DNA of 64,000 nucleotides from Pseudomonas sp. NBRC 111124 (GCF_001320245.1 NZ_BCBA01000004.1:118913-182912), one strand, 5' to 3'. Positions 44,730 to 53,642 are shown, counted from the first letter of the stretch. Translations and numbers: made by a program. Notes: generated from the sequence alone by a model not told the origin.

Positions 44730-45695
44730 TCAGAGTGCCGCGTCGACTTTCTTGGCTGCGTCTTCGCTGACCCAGTTGTGCCAGACCTCGGGGTGCTCCT
44801 TGAGGAACAACCTGGCCAGTTCCGGCGACTCGATACGCTCCTTGCTCATGCGCGCCAGGTTCTGGTTCAGCAGATCGATCGGCAGGTTGACCTTTTCCAG
44901 CACCGCCACCAGCTCCGGCGCCTGCTCGTGGAAGGCCTTGGACAGCCCCACCTGAATGGTCAGGGATTTATCCACGCCGGGCTCCTCCAGCTTGACCAGG
45001 TCGGCCTGGCCCATCAGCGGCGTTGGCGACCAGTAGTAGAACAGGATCGGTTCGCCACGCTTGTAGCTCGACAAGACGGCGGCATCCAGTGCCGGGCCGG
45101 TGCCCGGGCGGAAGTTGGTATAGCGGCTCTCCAGACCGTAGCGCTTGAGCATCTCGCTGTTGTCCAGCTCGCAGGTCCAGCCGGCCGGGCAATTGTAGAA
45201 GCGCCCCTTGTCCGGTTCTTCCGGGTCCTTGAAGACTTGGGCGTATTGCCCAAGGTCGGCGATCGTCTTCAGGTTCGGTGCCTTGGCTTCGAGTTTGCGT
45301 TTGGCATCGCCTTCGATCACATAACGCGGCACGTACCAGCCTTCGACCGCGCCATCGACCGGCGAGCCGACGCCAACGACCTTGCCGGCCGCCGCAGCCT
45401 TGTTCCAGACCTCGCTGCGCCCCACCCACTCTTCGGCAAACACCTGGATATCGTTGCTGCTCAAGGCGTTCTCCATGGAGATGGAGTTGCCCGGCAAGCT
45501 ATCGGTGTCGCAGCCATAGCCATTTTTCAGCACGAACTGCATCACGTCGGTGAGCAGCATCCCGCTTTCCCAGTTCAAACCGGCGAACTTCACCGTTTTG
45601 CCAGACTCGCACCACCCGGCCGCCTGGCTGGCGCCCGCAGACGCCAGCAGCCCGAAAGAAAGTGTTGTGGCAAGCAGAGCTTTTGTAATTGTCAT
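44730..45695 (-). CDS. Periplasmic substrate-binding protein, quaternary amine/proline/histidine type (ProX/HutX)
   Basis: The 321-residue protein starts at 45695 (MTITKALLATTLSFGLLASA), with GGGAG upstream and a signal cleaved near ASQA-AGW. The mature part belongs to the glycine-betaine/choline/histidine OpuAC-like group. It has several Trp/Tyr-rich segments (GLNWESGM, EEWVGRSEVW, WYVPRYV, YYWSPTP) that could build the aromatic cage used to hold a trimethylammonium group. It is the first gene of the importer-lyase operon, divergent from a LysR gene. The ligand is not determined; betaines, histidine and proline are all known in the group. Confidence 0.87.
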   Translation of the reverse strand: MTITKALLATTLSFGLLASAGASQAAGWCESGKTVKFAGLNWESGMLLTDVMQFVLKNGYGCDTDSLPGNSISMENALSSNDIQVFAEEWVGRSEVWNKAAAAGKVVGVGSPVDGAVEGWYVPRYVIEGDAKRKLEAKAPNLKTIADLGQYAQVFKDPEEPDKGRFYNCPAGWTCELDNSEMLKRYGLESRYTNFRPGTGPALDAAVLSSYKRGEPILFYYWSPTPLMGQADLVKLEEPGVDKSLTIQVGLSKAFHEQAPELVAVLEKVNLPIDLLNQNLARMSKERIESPELARLFLKEHPEVWHNWVSEDAAKKVDAAL

Positions 45696-45795
45696 TGTGA
45701 CGCTCCCGAACAAGAACATGTGCACGGGAGAAATATTTCACAACCTCAAGAAAGGAAGAAATAATAAGTCCTGATGCATCACAACGGAAAAAGCT

Positions 45796-46710
45796 ATGAA
45801 GTTCACCCTGCGGCAACTGCGCTATGCACTCACAGCGGCCAAGCACGGCAACCTGACGGCTGCCGCCATGGAGCTGCATGTTTCACAACCCTCCATCTCG
45901 GCGGCCATCACCGAGCTGGAGGAGGTGCTCGGGCAGTCGATCTTCATACGCCAGCGAGGCCTGGGCATCTCGCTGACGCCATTCGGCCGTACCGTCATGG
46001 TCCAGGCCCGCCGCGTGCTGGCCGAGGCTCAGACCTTTGCCGAGATCAATGCCAACGCAGGCGAGTGCGTCGGGGAACTGGTGGTCGGGTGTTTTGAAGA
46101 CCTGGCGCCCTATTGCCTGCCACAGATCGTGCGACAGCTGCAGGCGTCTTGCCCGAGGGTCACGGTCGACATGCGCGATGGCAGCTTCGATTTTGTTGGC
46201 AAACGGCTTGCCGAAGGCGCGATCGAGTTGGCGATCACGTATGACCTGGGGTTACCGCCGAACACGCAATGCACTCAGCTGTGCCAACTGACTGCCCAGG
46301 TACTGCTGGCGGCCGATCACCCGCTGGCCAAGGAGCCGCGTGTCAGCCTCAAGGCGCTGGCCGAATACACCCTGGTCGTTACCGATCAAGCGCAAAGCTG
46401 GCAGCACGTGCTGGACCTGTTCAGCTTTTACGACCTTTCGCCCGCCGTCGTGCACCGTGTGCGCACCTTTGAGTTGCAACGCAGCCTGGTCGCCAATGGG
46501 TTCGGTGTGGCACTGATCTACACCCGGCCCTTTGGTGACCGCAGTTACGACGGCCAGGCGCTGGTGTGCCGGCCGACCGAGGAGAAACTGCCAACCCACA
46601 GCATCGTGCTGGCCCATGATCAGCGCTATCCGCTGACGCCTTCGGCTGAAGCGTTCAAGGCCTTGGCGGTCGCGTGGTTCGCGGAACGACCGTCGTTTGC
46701 ATCCGCCTGA
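45796..46710 (+). CDS. LysR family transcriptional regulator of the importer-lyase operon
   Basis: The 304-residue protein has an N-terminal LysR helix-turn-helix (MKFTLRQLRYALTAAKHGNL, then LHVSQPSISAAITELEEVLG). The effector-binding domain has the motif GELVVGCFEDLAPYCLP. It starts 100 nt from the divergent binding-protein gene, the classic arrangement for a regulator and target. The pcaIJ genes downstream have their own PcaR-type operator, so they are probably not its targets. Confidence 0.86.
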   Translation: MKFTLRQLRYALTAAKHGNLTAAAMELHVSQPSISAAITELEEVLGQSIFIRQRGLGISLTPFGRTVMVQARRVLAEAQTFAEINANAGECVGELVVGCFEDLAPYCLPQIVRQLQASCPRVTVDMRDGSFDFVGKRLAEGAIELAITYDLGLPPNTQCTQLCQLTAQVLLAADHPLAKEPRVSLKALAEYTLVVTDQAQSWQHVLDLFSFYDLSPAVVHRVRTFELQRSLVANGFGVALIYTRPFGDRSYDGQALVCRPTEEKLPTHSIVLAHDQRYPLTPSAEAFKALAVAWFAERPSFASA

Positions 46711-46728
46711 ACGCACATCATCCGGGCC

Positions 46729-46762
46729 GCTCAGAAATCGCACAATAGTTCGGTAATCGCAC
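46729..46762 (+). promoter_or_regulatory. PcaR operator repeats in the pcaIJ promoter
   Basis: GTTCGGTAATCGCAC at 46748-46762 differs at one base from the GTTCGATAATCGCAC site I recall for PcaR of P. putida. A second copy (GCTCAGAAATCGCAC) lies 19 nt upstream at 46729. The shared core AATCGCACAA occurs twice (46736, 46755). PcaR, an IclR-type activator, turns on pcaIJ in response to beta-ketoadipate. Confidence 0.75.
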
Positions 46763-46909
46763 AAATTCCTCTCCGCCCCCTCTACTGTTGCACGGTATTG
46801 CGGCACGCTATAGGCAAGTCAGCACACCACGCCAAGCGCTGAATGGCCCCACCGCGTCAGTACGCGGCCAGGTCGACAATTCAACTCCAGGAAGAACCAG
46901 GAGCTCGCT

Positions 46910-47605
46910 GTGATCAATAAAACGTTTGAGTCCATCGCCAGCGCGGTGGAAGGGATTACCGACGGTTCGACCATCATGGTCGGCGGCTTCGGCACTGCCG
47001 GCATGCCATCGGAGCTCATCGATGGGCTGATCGCCACCGGTGCCCGCGACCTGACCATCATCAGCAACAACGCCGGCAACGGCGAGATCGGCCTGGCCGC
47101 TCTGCTGATGGCCGGCAGCGTGCGCAAGGTAATCTGCTCCTTCCCCCGCCAATCCGACTCCTACGTGTTCGACGAACTGTACCGCGCCGGCAAGATCGAG
47201 CTGGAAGTGGTCCCGCAAGGCAACCTGGCCGAGCGCATCCGCGCCGCAGGTTCAGGCATCGGTGCGTTCTTCTCGCCGACCGGCTACGGCACCCTGCTGG
47301 CCGAAGGCAAGGAAACCCGCGAGATCGACGGCCGCCAATACGTGCTGGAAATGCCGCTGCACGCCGACTTCGCACTGATCAAGGCGCACAAGGGTGACCG
47401 TTGGGGCAACCTGGTCTACCGCAAGGCCGCGCGCAACTTCGGCCCGATCATGGCCATGGCCGCCAAGACCGCCATCGCCCAGGTCGACCAGATCGTCGAA
47501 CTCGGTGAACTGGACCCGGAACACATCATCACCCCGGGTATTTTCGTCCAGCGCGTGGTCGCCGTTTCCGGCGCCGCCGCTTCTTCGATCGCCAACGCTG
47601 TCTGA
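46910..47605 (+). CDS. pcaI: 3-oxoadipate CoA-transferase subunit A
   Basis: The 231-residue CoA-transferase alpha subunit starts with GTG at 46910 after CAGGAG, giving MINKTFESIASAVEGITDGS. The glycine-rich motif GGFGTAGMPSELIDGL is the class I CoA-transferase signature 1. With PcaJ it moves CoA from succinyl-CoA to 3-oxoadipate, a late step of the beta-ketoadipate pathway for aromatic compounds. The PcaR-like operator upstream supports pca rather than acetoacetate (ato) function. Confidence 0.92.
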   Translation: MINKTFESIASAVEGITDGSTIMVGGFGTAGMPSELIDGLIATGARDLTIISNNAGNGEIGLAALLMAGSVRKVICSFPRQSDSYVFDELYRAGKIELEVVPQGNLAERIRAAGSGIGAFFSPTGYGTLLAEGKETREIDGRQYVLEMPLHADFALIKAHKGDRWGNLVYRKAARNFGPIMAMAAKTAIAQVDQIVELGELDPEHIITPGIFVQRVVAVSGAAASSIANAV

Positions 47606-47613
47606 GGCCTGCC

Positions 47614-48255
47614 ATGACCATCACCAAAAAGCTCTCCCGCACCGAGATGGCCCAGCGCGTGGCCGCAGACATCCAGGAAGGCGCCTACGTCAACCTGGGC
47701 ATCGGCGCCCCGACCCTGGTGGCCAACTACCTGGGCGACAAGGAAGTGTTCCTGCACAGCGAGAACGGCCTGCTGGGCATGGGCCCGAGCCCGGCGCCAG
47801 GCGAGGAAGACGATGACCTGATCAACGCTGGCAAGCAGCACGTGACCCTGCTCACCGGCGGTGCCTTCTTCCACCATGCCGACTCGTTCTCGATGATGCG
47901 TGGCGGCCACCTGGACATCGCCGTACTGGGCGCCTTCCAGGTCTCGGTCAAAGGCGACCTGGCCAACTGGCACACCGGCGCCGAAGGTTCGATCCCCGCC
48001 GTGGGCGGCGCGATGGACCTGGCCACCGGCGCCCGCCAGGTGTTCGTAATGATGGACCACCTGACCAAGTCCGGCGAAAGCAAGCTGGTTCCCGAGTGCA
48101 CCTACCCGCTGACCGGCATCGGTTGCGTCAGCCGTATCTACACCGACCTGGCCGTGCTGGAAGTGACCGCCGATGGCCTGAAAGTGGTCGAGATCTGCGC
48201 GGACATCGACTTCGACGAACTGCAGAAGCTCAGTGGCGTGCCGCTGATCAAGTGA
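47614..48255 (+). CDS. pcaJ: 3-oxoadipate CoA-transferase subunit B
   Basis: The 213-residue beta subunit carries the catalytic glutamate motif SENGLLGMGP and the family stretch GAYVNLGIGAPTLVANYL. It starts 8 nt after the pcaI stop, so the two are co-transcribed. The thiolase gene pcaF is not in the window, which fits the scattered pca genes of P. putida. Confidence 0.92.
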   Translation: MTITKKLSRTEMAQRVAADIQEGAYVNLGIGAPTLVANYLGDKEVFLHSENGLLGMGPSPAPGEEDDDLINAGKQHVTLLTGGAFFHHADSFSMMRGGHLDIAVLGAFQVSVKGDLANWHTGAEGSIPAVGGAMDLATGARQVFVMMDHLTKSGESKLVPECTYPLTGIGCVSRIYTDLAVLEVTADGLKVVEICADIDFDELQKLSGVPLIK

Positions 48256-48269
48256 TCCACGACCCTCCC

Positions 48270-48333
48270 CAGCGAAAATCCCTTCGCTGACAAGGCGGGC
48301 TGCTACAGCGAAGATCCGCTGCAGTGGCCCGCC
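48270..48333. terminator. Hairpins downstream of pcaIJ, possible terminator
   Basis: CAGCGAA/TTCGCTG (48270-48289) and GGCGGGC/GCCCGCC (48294-48333) follow the pcaJ stop by 14 nt. Neither has a clear T run, so termination is inferred from position. The rest of the gap up to dsdA shows nothing else that I can name. Confidence 0.4.
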
Positions 48334-48535
48334 CGGATAACACCAGCGGCCACCAGGCCGCTATCGGTGCATAGACCCTCCCCCCCTCTGCTCGACCTCC
48401 CGAGCCGTCACCTCGTCTGTGCCTCCTCAATGCCATGGATGACATGCGTTCACCTGTGCCTTGAGAAGGGATCGTTTGAGCTGATCAAATCGCTGAGATC
48501 TAATGGTTGGAAACCAACAAGAAGCGGGTGAAATC

Positions 48536-49876
48536 ATGGTTCACGGAAAAACCTTGCAAGCCTGGCAACAGAGCCACCCGATCATCGCCGACCTGGTCGC
48601 CCTGAAAGAAACCAGCTGGTTCAATCCTGGCATTGCCAAGGCGTCAGATGCGTTGAGCGACGTGGGCCTGACCGCTGCCGATGTGCAGGCCACCAGCGAG
48701 CGGCTGCAGAGGTTCGCGCCCTACCTCGCCACCGTATTCCCCGAAACGGCAGCGACTGGCGGGGTTATCGAGTCGCACATCGCCCCGCTGCCGCAGCTTC
48801 GCCAACTGCTCGTCGAAGAAGGATCACTGCAGAACGTGGGTAGCCTGTGGCTCAAGGCAGACAGTGACCTGCCCATTTCAGGCTCGATCAAGGCCCGTGG
48901 CGGCATCCACGAAGTGCTCAAGCACGCTGAGGACCTGGCCTTGGCAGCCGGCCTGATCACGCCTGCCGATGACTATGCCCTGCTCGCCAGCGAGCAGGCG
49001 CGCGCGTTCTTCAGCCAGTACAAGATCGCCGTGGGTTCGACCGGCAACCTGGGTTTGTCGATCGGCATCATGAGCGCGAAGCTGGGCTTCCAGGTGAGCG
49101 TGCACATGTCATCCGACGCTAGGCAGTGGAAAAAGGACAAGCTGCGCGCTAACGGCGTAACGGTGGTTGAACACGCCTCGGACTATAGCGTTGCCGTCGA
49201 GCAAGGCCGCCAGCAGGCAGCGTCCGATCCCAGCTGCTATTTCGTTGACGACGAGAACTCCCCGCAACTGTTTCTGGGCTATGCCGTCGCCGCCGAGCGC
49301 CTGGCTCGACAATTCGACCAGGCCGGCATCCAGGTGGACGCCGATCACCCCTTGTTCGTCTACCTGCCCTGCGGTGTTGGCGGCGGTCCGGGCGGCGTCG
49401 CCTTCGGCTTGAAACTGGTCTTCGGCGATGCCGTGCACTGCGTGTTCGCCGAGCCCACCCACTCGCCCTGCATGCTGCTGGGGGTGTACACCGGCCTGCA
49501 CGACGAAACCAGCGTGCAGGACTTCGGCATCGACAACATCACCGCCGCCGACGGCCTGGCGGTCGGACGACCGTCCGGGTTCGTCGGCAAAGCCATGCAG
49601 CGGCTGATCGATGGCTACTACACCGTGACCGACGAAGAACTGTACCGTCTGATGGTGATCGCCTTTGAACAGGACAAGGTCAAGCTGGAACCCTCTGCCT
49701 TGGCCGGCGTACCCGGCATGGCGCGGGTGCTGCAGGCCAGCGACTATCTGGCGCGCCTGGGCTACACCCCGGCCCAGCTGCAGCAAGCTACCCACCTGGT
49801 CTGGGGAACGGGTGGCAGCATGGTGCCGGACGATGAGTTCAATGCCTACCTGGCGAAAGGACGAAGCCTTCAATGA
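48536..49876 (+). CDS. dsdA: D-serine ammonia-lyase (D-serine dehydratase)
   Basis: This 446-residue PLP enzyme (E. coli DsdA has 442) turns D-serine into pyruvate and ammonia. The PLP lysine is Lys119 in SGSIKARGG. Phosphate-binding motifs [11 protein letters not shown] and [10 protein letters not shown] are present. The start at 48536 ([10 protein letters not shown]) has GGGTG upstream; the in-frame ATG at 48503 is less likely. The following LysR gene overlaps its stop by 4 nt. Confidence 0.92.
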   Translation: MVHGKTLQAWQQSHPIIADLVALKETSWFNPGIAKASDALSDVGLTAADVQATSERLQRFAPYLATVFPETAATGGVIESHIAPLPQLRQLLVEEGSLQNVGSLWLKADSDLPISGSIKARGGIHEVLKHAEDLALAAGLITPADDYALLASEQARAFFSQYKIAVGSTGNLGLSIGIMSAKLGFQVSVHMSSDARQWKKDKLRANGVTVVEHASDYSVAVEQGRQQAASDPSCYFVDDENSPQLFLGYAVAAERLARQFDQAGIQVDADHPLFVYLPCGVGGGPGGVAFGLKLVFGDAVHCVFAEPTHSPCMLLGVYTGLHDETSVQDFGIDNITAADGLAVGRPSGFVGKAMQRLIDGYYTVTDEELYRLMVIAFEQDKVKLEPSALAGVPGMARVLQASDYLARLGYTPAQLQQATHLVWGTGGSMVPDDEFNAYLAKGRSLQ

Positions 49877-50808
49877 ACAGGCCCGGCAGCGGTACCCCCG
49901 TGAAACTCAACGGCTCGCACTTGGGCAGCCTGCATGTGTTTCTGGTGGCCGCACGGCACCTGAGCTTTTCGCGCGCAGCCGATGAGCTGTGCCTGACGGG
50001 AAGTGCCGTGAGCCATCGCATTAACCGTCTGGAAGATGAGCTGGGGTTCAAGCTGTTTCATCGCATGCCGCGCAAGGTCAGCCTCACCGAAGACGGCGAG
50101 CGTCTGTTCACCGTCATGCAGCGGACCATGGATGAACTCGGCGAGGCCGTGCAGACGCGCGCCCACGCCGAGATCGCCGGCCAGCTGACCTTGTATGTAC
50201 GCCCGTCCGTAGCACAGTGCTGGCTGGTGCCGCGGCTGGCACAGTTCAGCGCCCGCTACCCGGATATACAGCTGGATATTCGGGTCGGTAACGAGAGCAT
50301 CGATTACCGCACGCGCAAGATCGACTTGGTCCTGTGCTACTCGGATGGCCACCATCCCGGATTGCAGAGCATCCACTTGATGAATGAGCGGATCGCCCCG
50401 GTGTGCTCGCCCTATTACGCAGAAACCCATGTATTGGCAGGCGACCCGCACCCGGTGGATCAGTGCACCGCATTGCATGACGTTGCGGCCTGGGACAACG
50501 CCGCATTCGATGCAGAATGGCAGCTCTGGGCCAACAGCACAGGTGCCGTCATCAAACCGCCGCGCCGGTTCCTCACATTCGATCGTTCAGACCTTTGCAC
50601 GCTCGCTGCGCTGAATCACGCCGGCATTGCCATTGGCCGTGAGCAACTGGTCAGGGAGCGTATTGCGCATGGTGAGCTGGTGCTGCCGTTCGGCGACTTT
50701 GTGGATGCTTCCAGCTACGGGTACTACCTGGTCTATCCCCATCACGACCCGATGCCCAGAAGGTTACAGGTATTGATCGACTGGCTTATGGAGTGCGCAG
50801 CAAGCTAA
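49873..50808 (+). CDS. DsdC-like LysR family regulator
   Basis: The 311-residue protein has a helix-turn-helix at about residues 20-75 ([20 protein letters not shown], then [20 protein letters not shown]), similar to DsdC/GcvA-type LysR proteins. The start overlaps the dsdA stop (ATGA); a GTG at 49909 is an alternative. In enteric bacteria dsdC is divergent from its target, so the tandem overlapping order here is different and gives co-expression. Activation of dsdA by D-serine is inferred. Confidence 0.82.
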   Translation: MNRPGSGTPVKLNGSHLGSLHVFLVAARHLSFSRAADELCLTGSAVSHRINRLEDELGFKLFHRMPRKVSLTEDGERLFTVMQRTMDELGEAVQTRAHAEIAGQLTLYVRPSVAQCWLVPRLAQFSARYPDIQLDIRVGNESIDYRTRKIDLVLCYSDGHHPGLQSIHLMNERIAPVCSPYYAETHVLAGDPHPVDQCTALHDVAAWDNAAFDAEWQLWANSTGAVIKPPRRFLTFDRSDLCTLAALNHAGIAIGREQLVRERIAHGELVLPFGDFVDASSYGYYLVYPHHDPMPRRLQVLIDWLMECAAS

Positions 50809-50879
50809 GCCTGCGCGCTTTCAACCAGAGCCGGCTTGGTGGCCCCAATAACGCAGGCGCTTGCGAAAGCAGCCTCATG

Positions 50880-51128
50880 GGGCTAAATTGCCCAAGTCGC
50901 CGAAGCATCGGCGATGCGACCTTGGCCGGTCGGAATCGAAAGGCGCAGCAGCGCCCAGTCTTCATCGCAGGCGCTTTTTTTGTGCCCGCGATGTCGCGTT
51001 ATGGCGGTGGTGCGCGGGACACCTTCGGGTGTGCCGGGCTCCTTTCGTCCCGGTCGGCCAACCCGCGTACTGCTGCCACCCAAACTCGCTTGGCCGCGAG
51101 CGGTGGCAGTTCCATAACGAAAGGAACT
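50880..51128 (+). ncRNA. Candidate structured RNA ahead of two small ORFs
   Basis: This non-coding stretch is dense in complementary segments. CGCCGA/TCGGCG pair at 50898-50913. Stem CGCGGG (51013-51018) with CCCGCG (51062-51067) encloses hairpins ACACC-TTCG-GGTGT (51019-51032) and CCGGG/CCCGG (51034-51053). CTGCCACC/GGTGGCAG (51073-51109) encloses CTCGC/GCGAG. AGTTCC/GGAACT (51108-51128) covers the ribosome site of the next small ORF. The fold reminds me of phage-immunity (c4/CI-type) leader RNAs, but I cannot confirm the family. A leader controlling the small ORFs, or a separate small RNA ending at the T run at 50981, would both fit. Confidence 0.45.
50950..50981 (+). terminator. Rho-independent terminator-like hairpin with T run
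   Basis: AGCGCC (50950-50955) pairs with GGCGCT (50970-50975), followed by seven T residues at 50975-50981. It could end the dsdA-LysR transcript, 140 nt downstream of the regulator, or end a small RNA starting near 50880. Confidence 0.6.
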
Positions 51129-51133
51129 CATGC

Positions 51134-51274
51134 ATGACCATCAGAAATCCGTTCAGGATCCTCGCATCCGTTCTCCGCCGCCGCCCAGCGCCGGCTCTCA
51201 AACCTCATCGCTTTCACCCAATCTGCCACTTGGCTCACCGCACCTCCAAACCAAGGCAGGTGCCCCATGACTGA
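51134..51274 (+). CDS. Small basic peptide, leader ORF of the small-gene pair
   Basis: This 46-codon ORF begins MTIRNPFRILASVLRRRPAP and is very rich in Arg, Pro and His. AAGGA lies 8 nt upstream, inside a hairpin that could hide it. Its end overlaps the start of the next ORF by 8 nt (ATGACTGA), a classic coupling arrangement. I do not recognise the peptide. It may serve only to open translation of the downstream gene, and it could be non-functional. Confidence 0.45.
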   Translation: MTIRNPFRILASVLRRRPAPALKPHRFHPICHLAHRTSKPRQVPHD

Positions 51275-51497
51275 CCAGGAACGCTTATCCACCATCCAGA
51301 GCTACGCCTGGACCCTCGAACTGCTTGGCGAAGCCCTGGTCCAGCATGATGAGGTGCTGGAGTGCGAACACAACCCTCACCTGAGCTTTCGCAACACCGC
51401 AGGTATCCACCAGGCGATCCGGATCATCAGCCGGCTGGCCAGTGAACAATGCGGGAAGATGATCGATCCCGACGACCTGAGTGATCCAGCCGCTTGA
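51267..51497 (+). CDS. Small hypothetical protein (76 residues)
   Basis: The acidic product starts MTDQERLSTIQSYAWTLELL and appears helical, with no signal or membrane segment. I do not recognise a family. The start lies within the last codons of the upstream 46-codon ORF, so translation is probably coupled. Similar small cytoplasmic proteins behind structured leaders recur in pseudomonads in my experience, without known function. Lys, Cys and Trp content is unremarkable. Confidence 0.6.
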   Translation: MTDQERLSTIQSYAWTLELLGEALVQHDEVLECEHNPHLSFRNTAGIHQAIRIISRLASEQCGKMIDPDDLSDPAA

Positions 51498-51569
51498 TCA
51501 AGGAGCTGCCGCCAGCCAAGTGCTGGCGCAGCTGTTGGATTGATATGCTTGCTGGTCATTTTGGGGGGC

Positions 51570-52922
51570 TCAGTCGACAGCCATCCGCCAGCGCAAGCAA
51601 ACACGCCAGCCCAACTGCCTGGCCTCATCGGTGTAACCCACCGTCACCTCCCCGCCAGCGCGCTGGACCATGGTACGCACGATCGACAGCCCCAGGCCGG
51701 AACCTTCCCCGACGTGCTCACTGCCCCGGTAGAAGGGATCGAACACACGCTCCCAATCTTGCGGAGGAACACCTGGGCCATCATCATGGACATTCAGCAC
51801 AATCCATTCGGCGTTCTGCTCTACTTGCAGCTCGACATGCCCACCCTCAGGCGCATGGCGGATGGCGTTCTCGACCAGGTTCTTGATCACGGTTCGCAAT
51901 TCGACTTCCTGCATCGGCAGCTGCGCATCGTCACCTTCCAGGCCGATGTCGAGCTGCTTCTGCTCCGCAAGCGGCATCAGGTCCTCCAGCACCAGGCGGC
52001 AGGTTTCATGCAGTGACACCGAGCCTGGCGCCGCCTCGGCCAGTTGTGCGTTGGCCAATGCCAGCAGCTGCTCGATCAGCTTGCGGCTCCGGCCGATACC
52101 ACGGCGCAGCTTGGCCACTTGCAGTTGAGCACGCGCCGACATGGCTTCCTGTTCAAGCCCCTCCGCCTGCAGCGACAACGCAGTCAGCGGGGTGCGCAGT
52201 TCATGGGCCGCATCGGCGACAAAGCGCTTCTGGCCTTCAAGGGTGCGCGAAACACGCCCGAGCAACCGGTTTATCGCCTGGACGAAGGGACGTATTTCAG
52301 TGGCCAACGGGTGCACGTCGAGCGGCCGCAGGTCCTGATCGTCGCGGGTATCCAGCATCGCCGCCAAGGTCGAGACCGGCCTGAACAGCTCGCGGATCAG
52401 GTTGGCCACCACCAGCAGCAGGATGGGAAAGAGGATTGCAAAGGGCATCAACGCACGCCAGGCGCTGTTGCGCGCATCGCGGTTGCGGCTGTGAATTTCC
52501 TGCGCCACGGCAAAGCGCTTGCCGGACGCGTCAGTCCTGACCAACACACGAAAAGGCTCGTTGCCCACCACCACCGTCGACAAGCCATCAGCCACCGAAC
52601 CCGGAATCGGCAGTGGCAGCTGGCTGTCATCGGCGTGGCTGACGGACTGGCCATCGGCCAGGTACTGGATGACGATGCGGGTCTCTTCATCGTCCGCGTC
52701 CGCCGCGTGCGCGGTGCCAGGATAGCGGAACGCCAGGCCCTGGCGCATGTACAAGGCGGCAACCTGGTGCAGGCTGTTGTCTTGCAGCTCGAGCGTTTCA
52801 TCGTAGGCTGAGAAGTAGCTGAAGGCCCCACTTACGGTCGCCACCAGCAGGATCGCGACGGACAGCGCCACCGACAAGCGCAGTTGCAGCGACTGCCTCA
52901 GGCGTGTTTTGAGACCATCCAT
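51570..52922 (-). CDS. Sensor histidine kinase (QseC-like)
   Basis: The 450-residue kinase has two membrane helices (about 15-35 and 158-180) flanking a periplasmic sensor of roughly 120 residues. A HAMP-like linker follows. The phospho-acceptor His240 is in DAAHELRTPLTAL, and the ATPase has N box NLVENAIRHAP and G boxes DDGPGV and GSGLGLSIV. It is encoded directly after its response regulator with a 25-nt overlap. The ligand is unknown. The next genes beyond the regulator encode a lipoprotein and a COG4705 membrane protein, which may be targets. Confidence 0.88.
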   Translation of the reverse strand: MDGLKTRLRQSLQLRLSVALSVAILLVATVSGAFSYFSAYDETLELQDNSLHQVAALYMRQGLAFRYPGTAHAADADDEETRIVIQYLADGQSVSHADDSQLPLPIPGSVADGLSTVVVGNEPFRVLVRTDASGKRFAVAQEIHSRNRDARNSAWRALMPFAILFPILLLVVANLIRELFRPVSTLAAMLDTRDDQDLRPLDVHPLATEIRPFVQAINRLLGRVSRTLEGQKRFVADAAHELRTPLTALSLQAEGLEQEAMSARAQLQVAKLRRGIGRSRKLIEQLLALANAQLAEAAPGSVSLHETCRLVLEDLMPLAEQKQLDIGLEGDDAQLPMQEVELRTVIKNLVENAIRHAPEGGHVELQVEQNAEWIVLNVHDDGPGVPPQDWERVFDPFYRGSEHVGEGSGLGLSIVRTMVQRAGGEVTVGYTDEARQLGWRVCLRWRMAVD

Positions 52923-53563
52923 CCCAGCCCCCTGATATTGCGGATCACGTCCTTGCCCAGCTTGCGCCGCAGCGCATGGATGATGAACTCCACGGCGTTG
53001 CTTTCAACCTCGTTGCCCCAGCCGTAGATCCGGTCTTCCAGTTCGCTGCGCGAAAGGATGGCCCCGGGGCGCACCAGCAGGGCCTGAAGCAAAGCGAACT
53101 CGCGGTTGGAAAGCTGCACAGGCGGCTGGTCGAGAACGCGCGCGCATTTGCTGACTGGGTCCAGGCTCAGCGTTCCATTGCCCAGTTCCGGCGCCGCGCG
53201 CCCGCCCTTGCGGCGCATGACCGCGCGCATCCGGGCCAGCAGCTCGGCCATCTCGAAAGGCTTTTGCAGAAAGTCGTCCGCCCCGCCATCCAGCCCGCAC
53301 ACCCGGTCATCGAGCCCCGAGCGTGCGGTGATGATCAGCAGCGGCACCGGGTTGTCGGCTGCACGCAGTTTTTGCAGCACCTGCAGGCCGTCCTGCCCAG
53401 GCAACCCCAGGTCTAGCAGTACCTGGTCGTAGGGCTGGGTACGCAGGGCTGCCTCGGCCGCCAGACCGTCAGCGACCCAATCCACCGCATACCCCTGCGC
53501 GCCCAGCGCGTCCTGCAACGCCTGGGCGATCATGCTGTCATCCTCGACCAGTAGCACCCGCAT
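52898..53563 (-). CDS. OmpR-family response regulator (QseB-like)
   Basis: The 221-residue regulator has a receiver domain with the acidic pair in LLVEDDSMI, phosphorylation site Asp51 (QVLLDLGLPGQDG), and Lys of the conserved KPF motif (LQKPFEMAELLARM). A winged-helix DNA-binding domain follows (LSNREFALLQALLVRPGAIL, then VESNAVEFIIHALRRKLG). It is paired with the overlapping kinase gene. Confidence 0.9.
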   Translation of the reverse strand: MRVLLVEDDSMIAQALQDALGAQGYAVDWVADGLAAEAALRTQPYDQVLLDLGLPGQDGLQVLQKLRAADNPVPLLIITARSGLDDRVCGLDGGADDFLQKPFEMAELLARMRAVMRRKGGRAAPELGNGTLSLDPVSKCARVLDQPPVQLSNREFALLQALLVRPGAILSRSELEDRIYGWGNEVESNAVEFIIHALRRKLGKDVIRNIRGLGWMVSKHA

Positions 53564-53642
53564 GGCCTTCCCCGAAGTGAACCTGTAGCGGCAACAATAG
53601 CCCGAGCGGCCGGGGACCGAAAGCGTATCCCCCCGCCTCGCT

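Noticed and set aside
50861..51274. 137-codon ORF covering the structured region
   Set aside because: Its first two-thirds runs through dense RNA stems and has no plausible start signal. Only the last 46 codons have a ribosome site, and these are reported separately.
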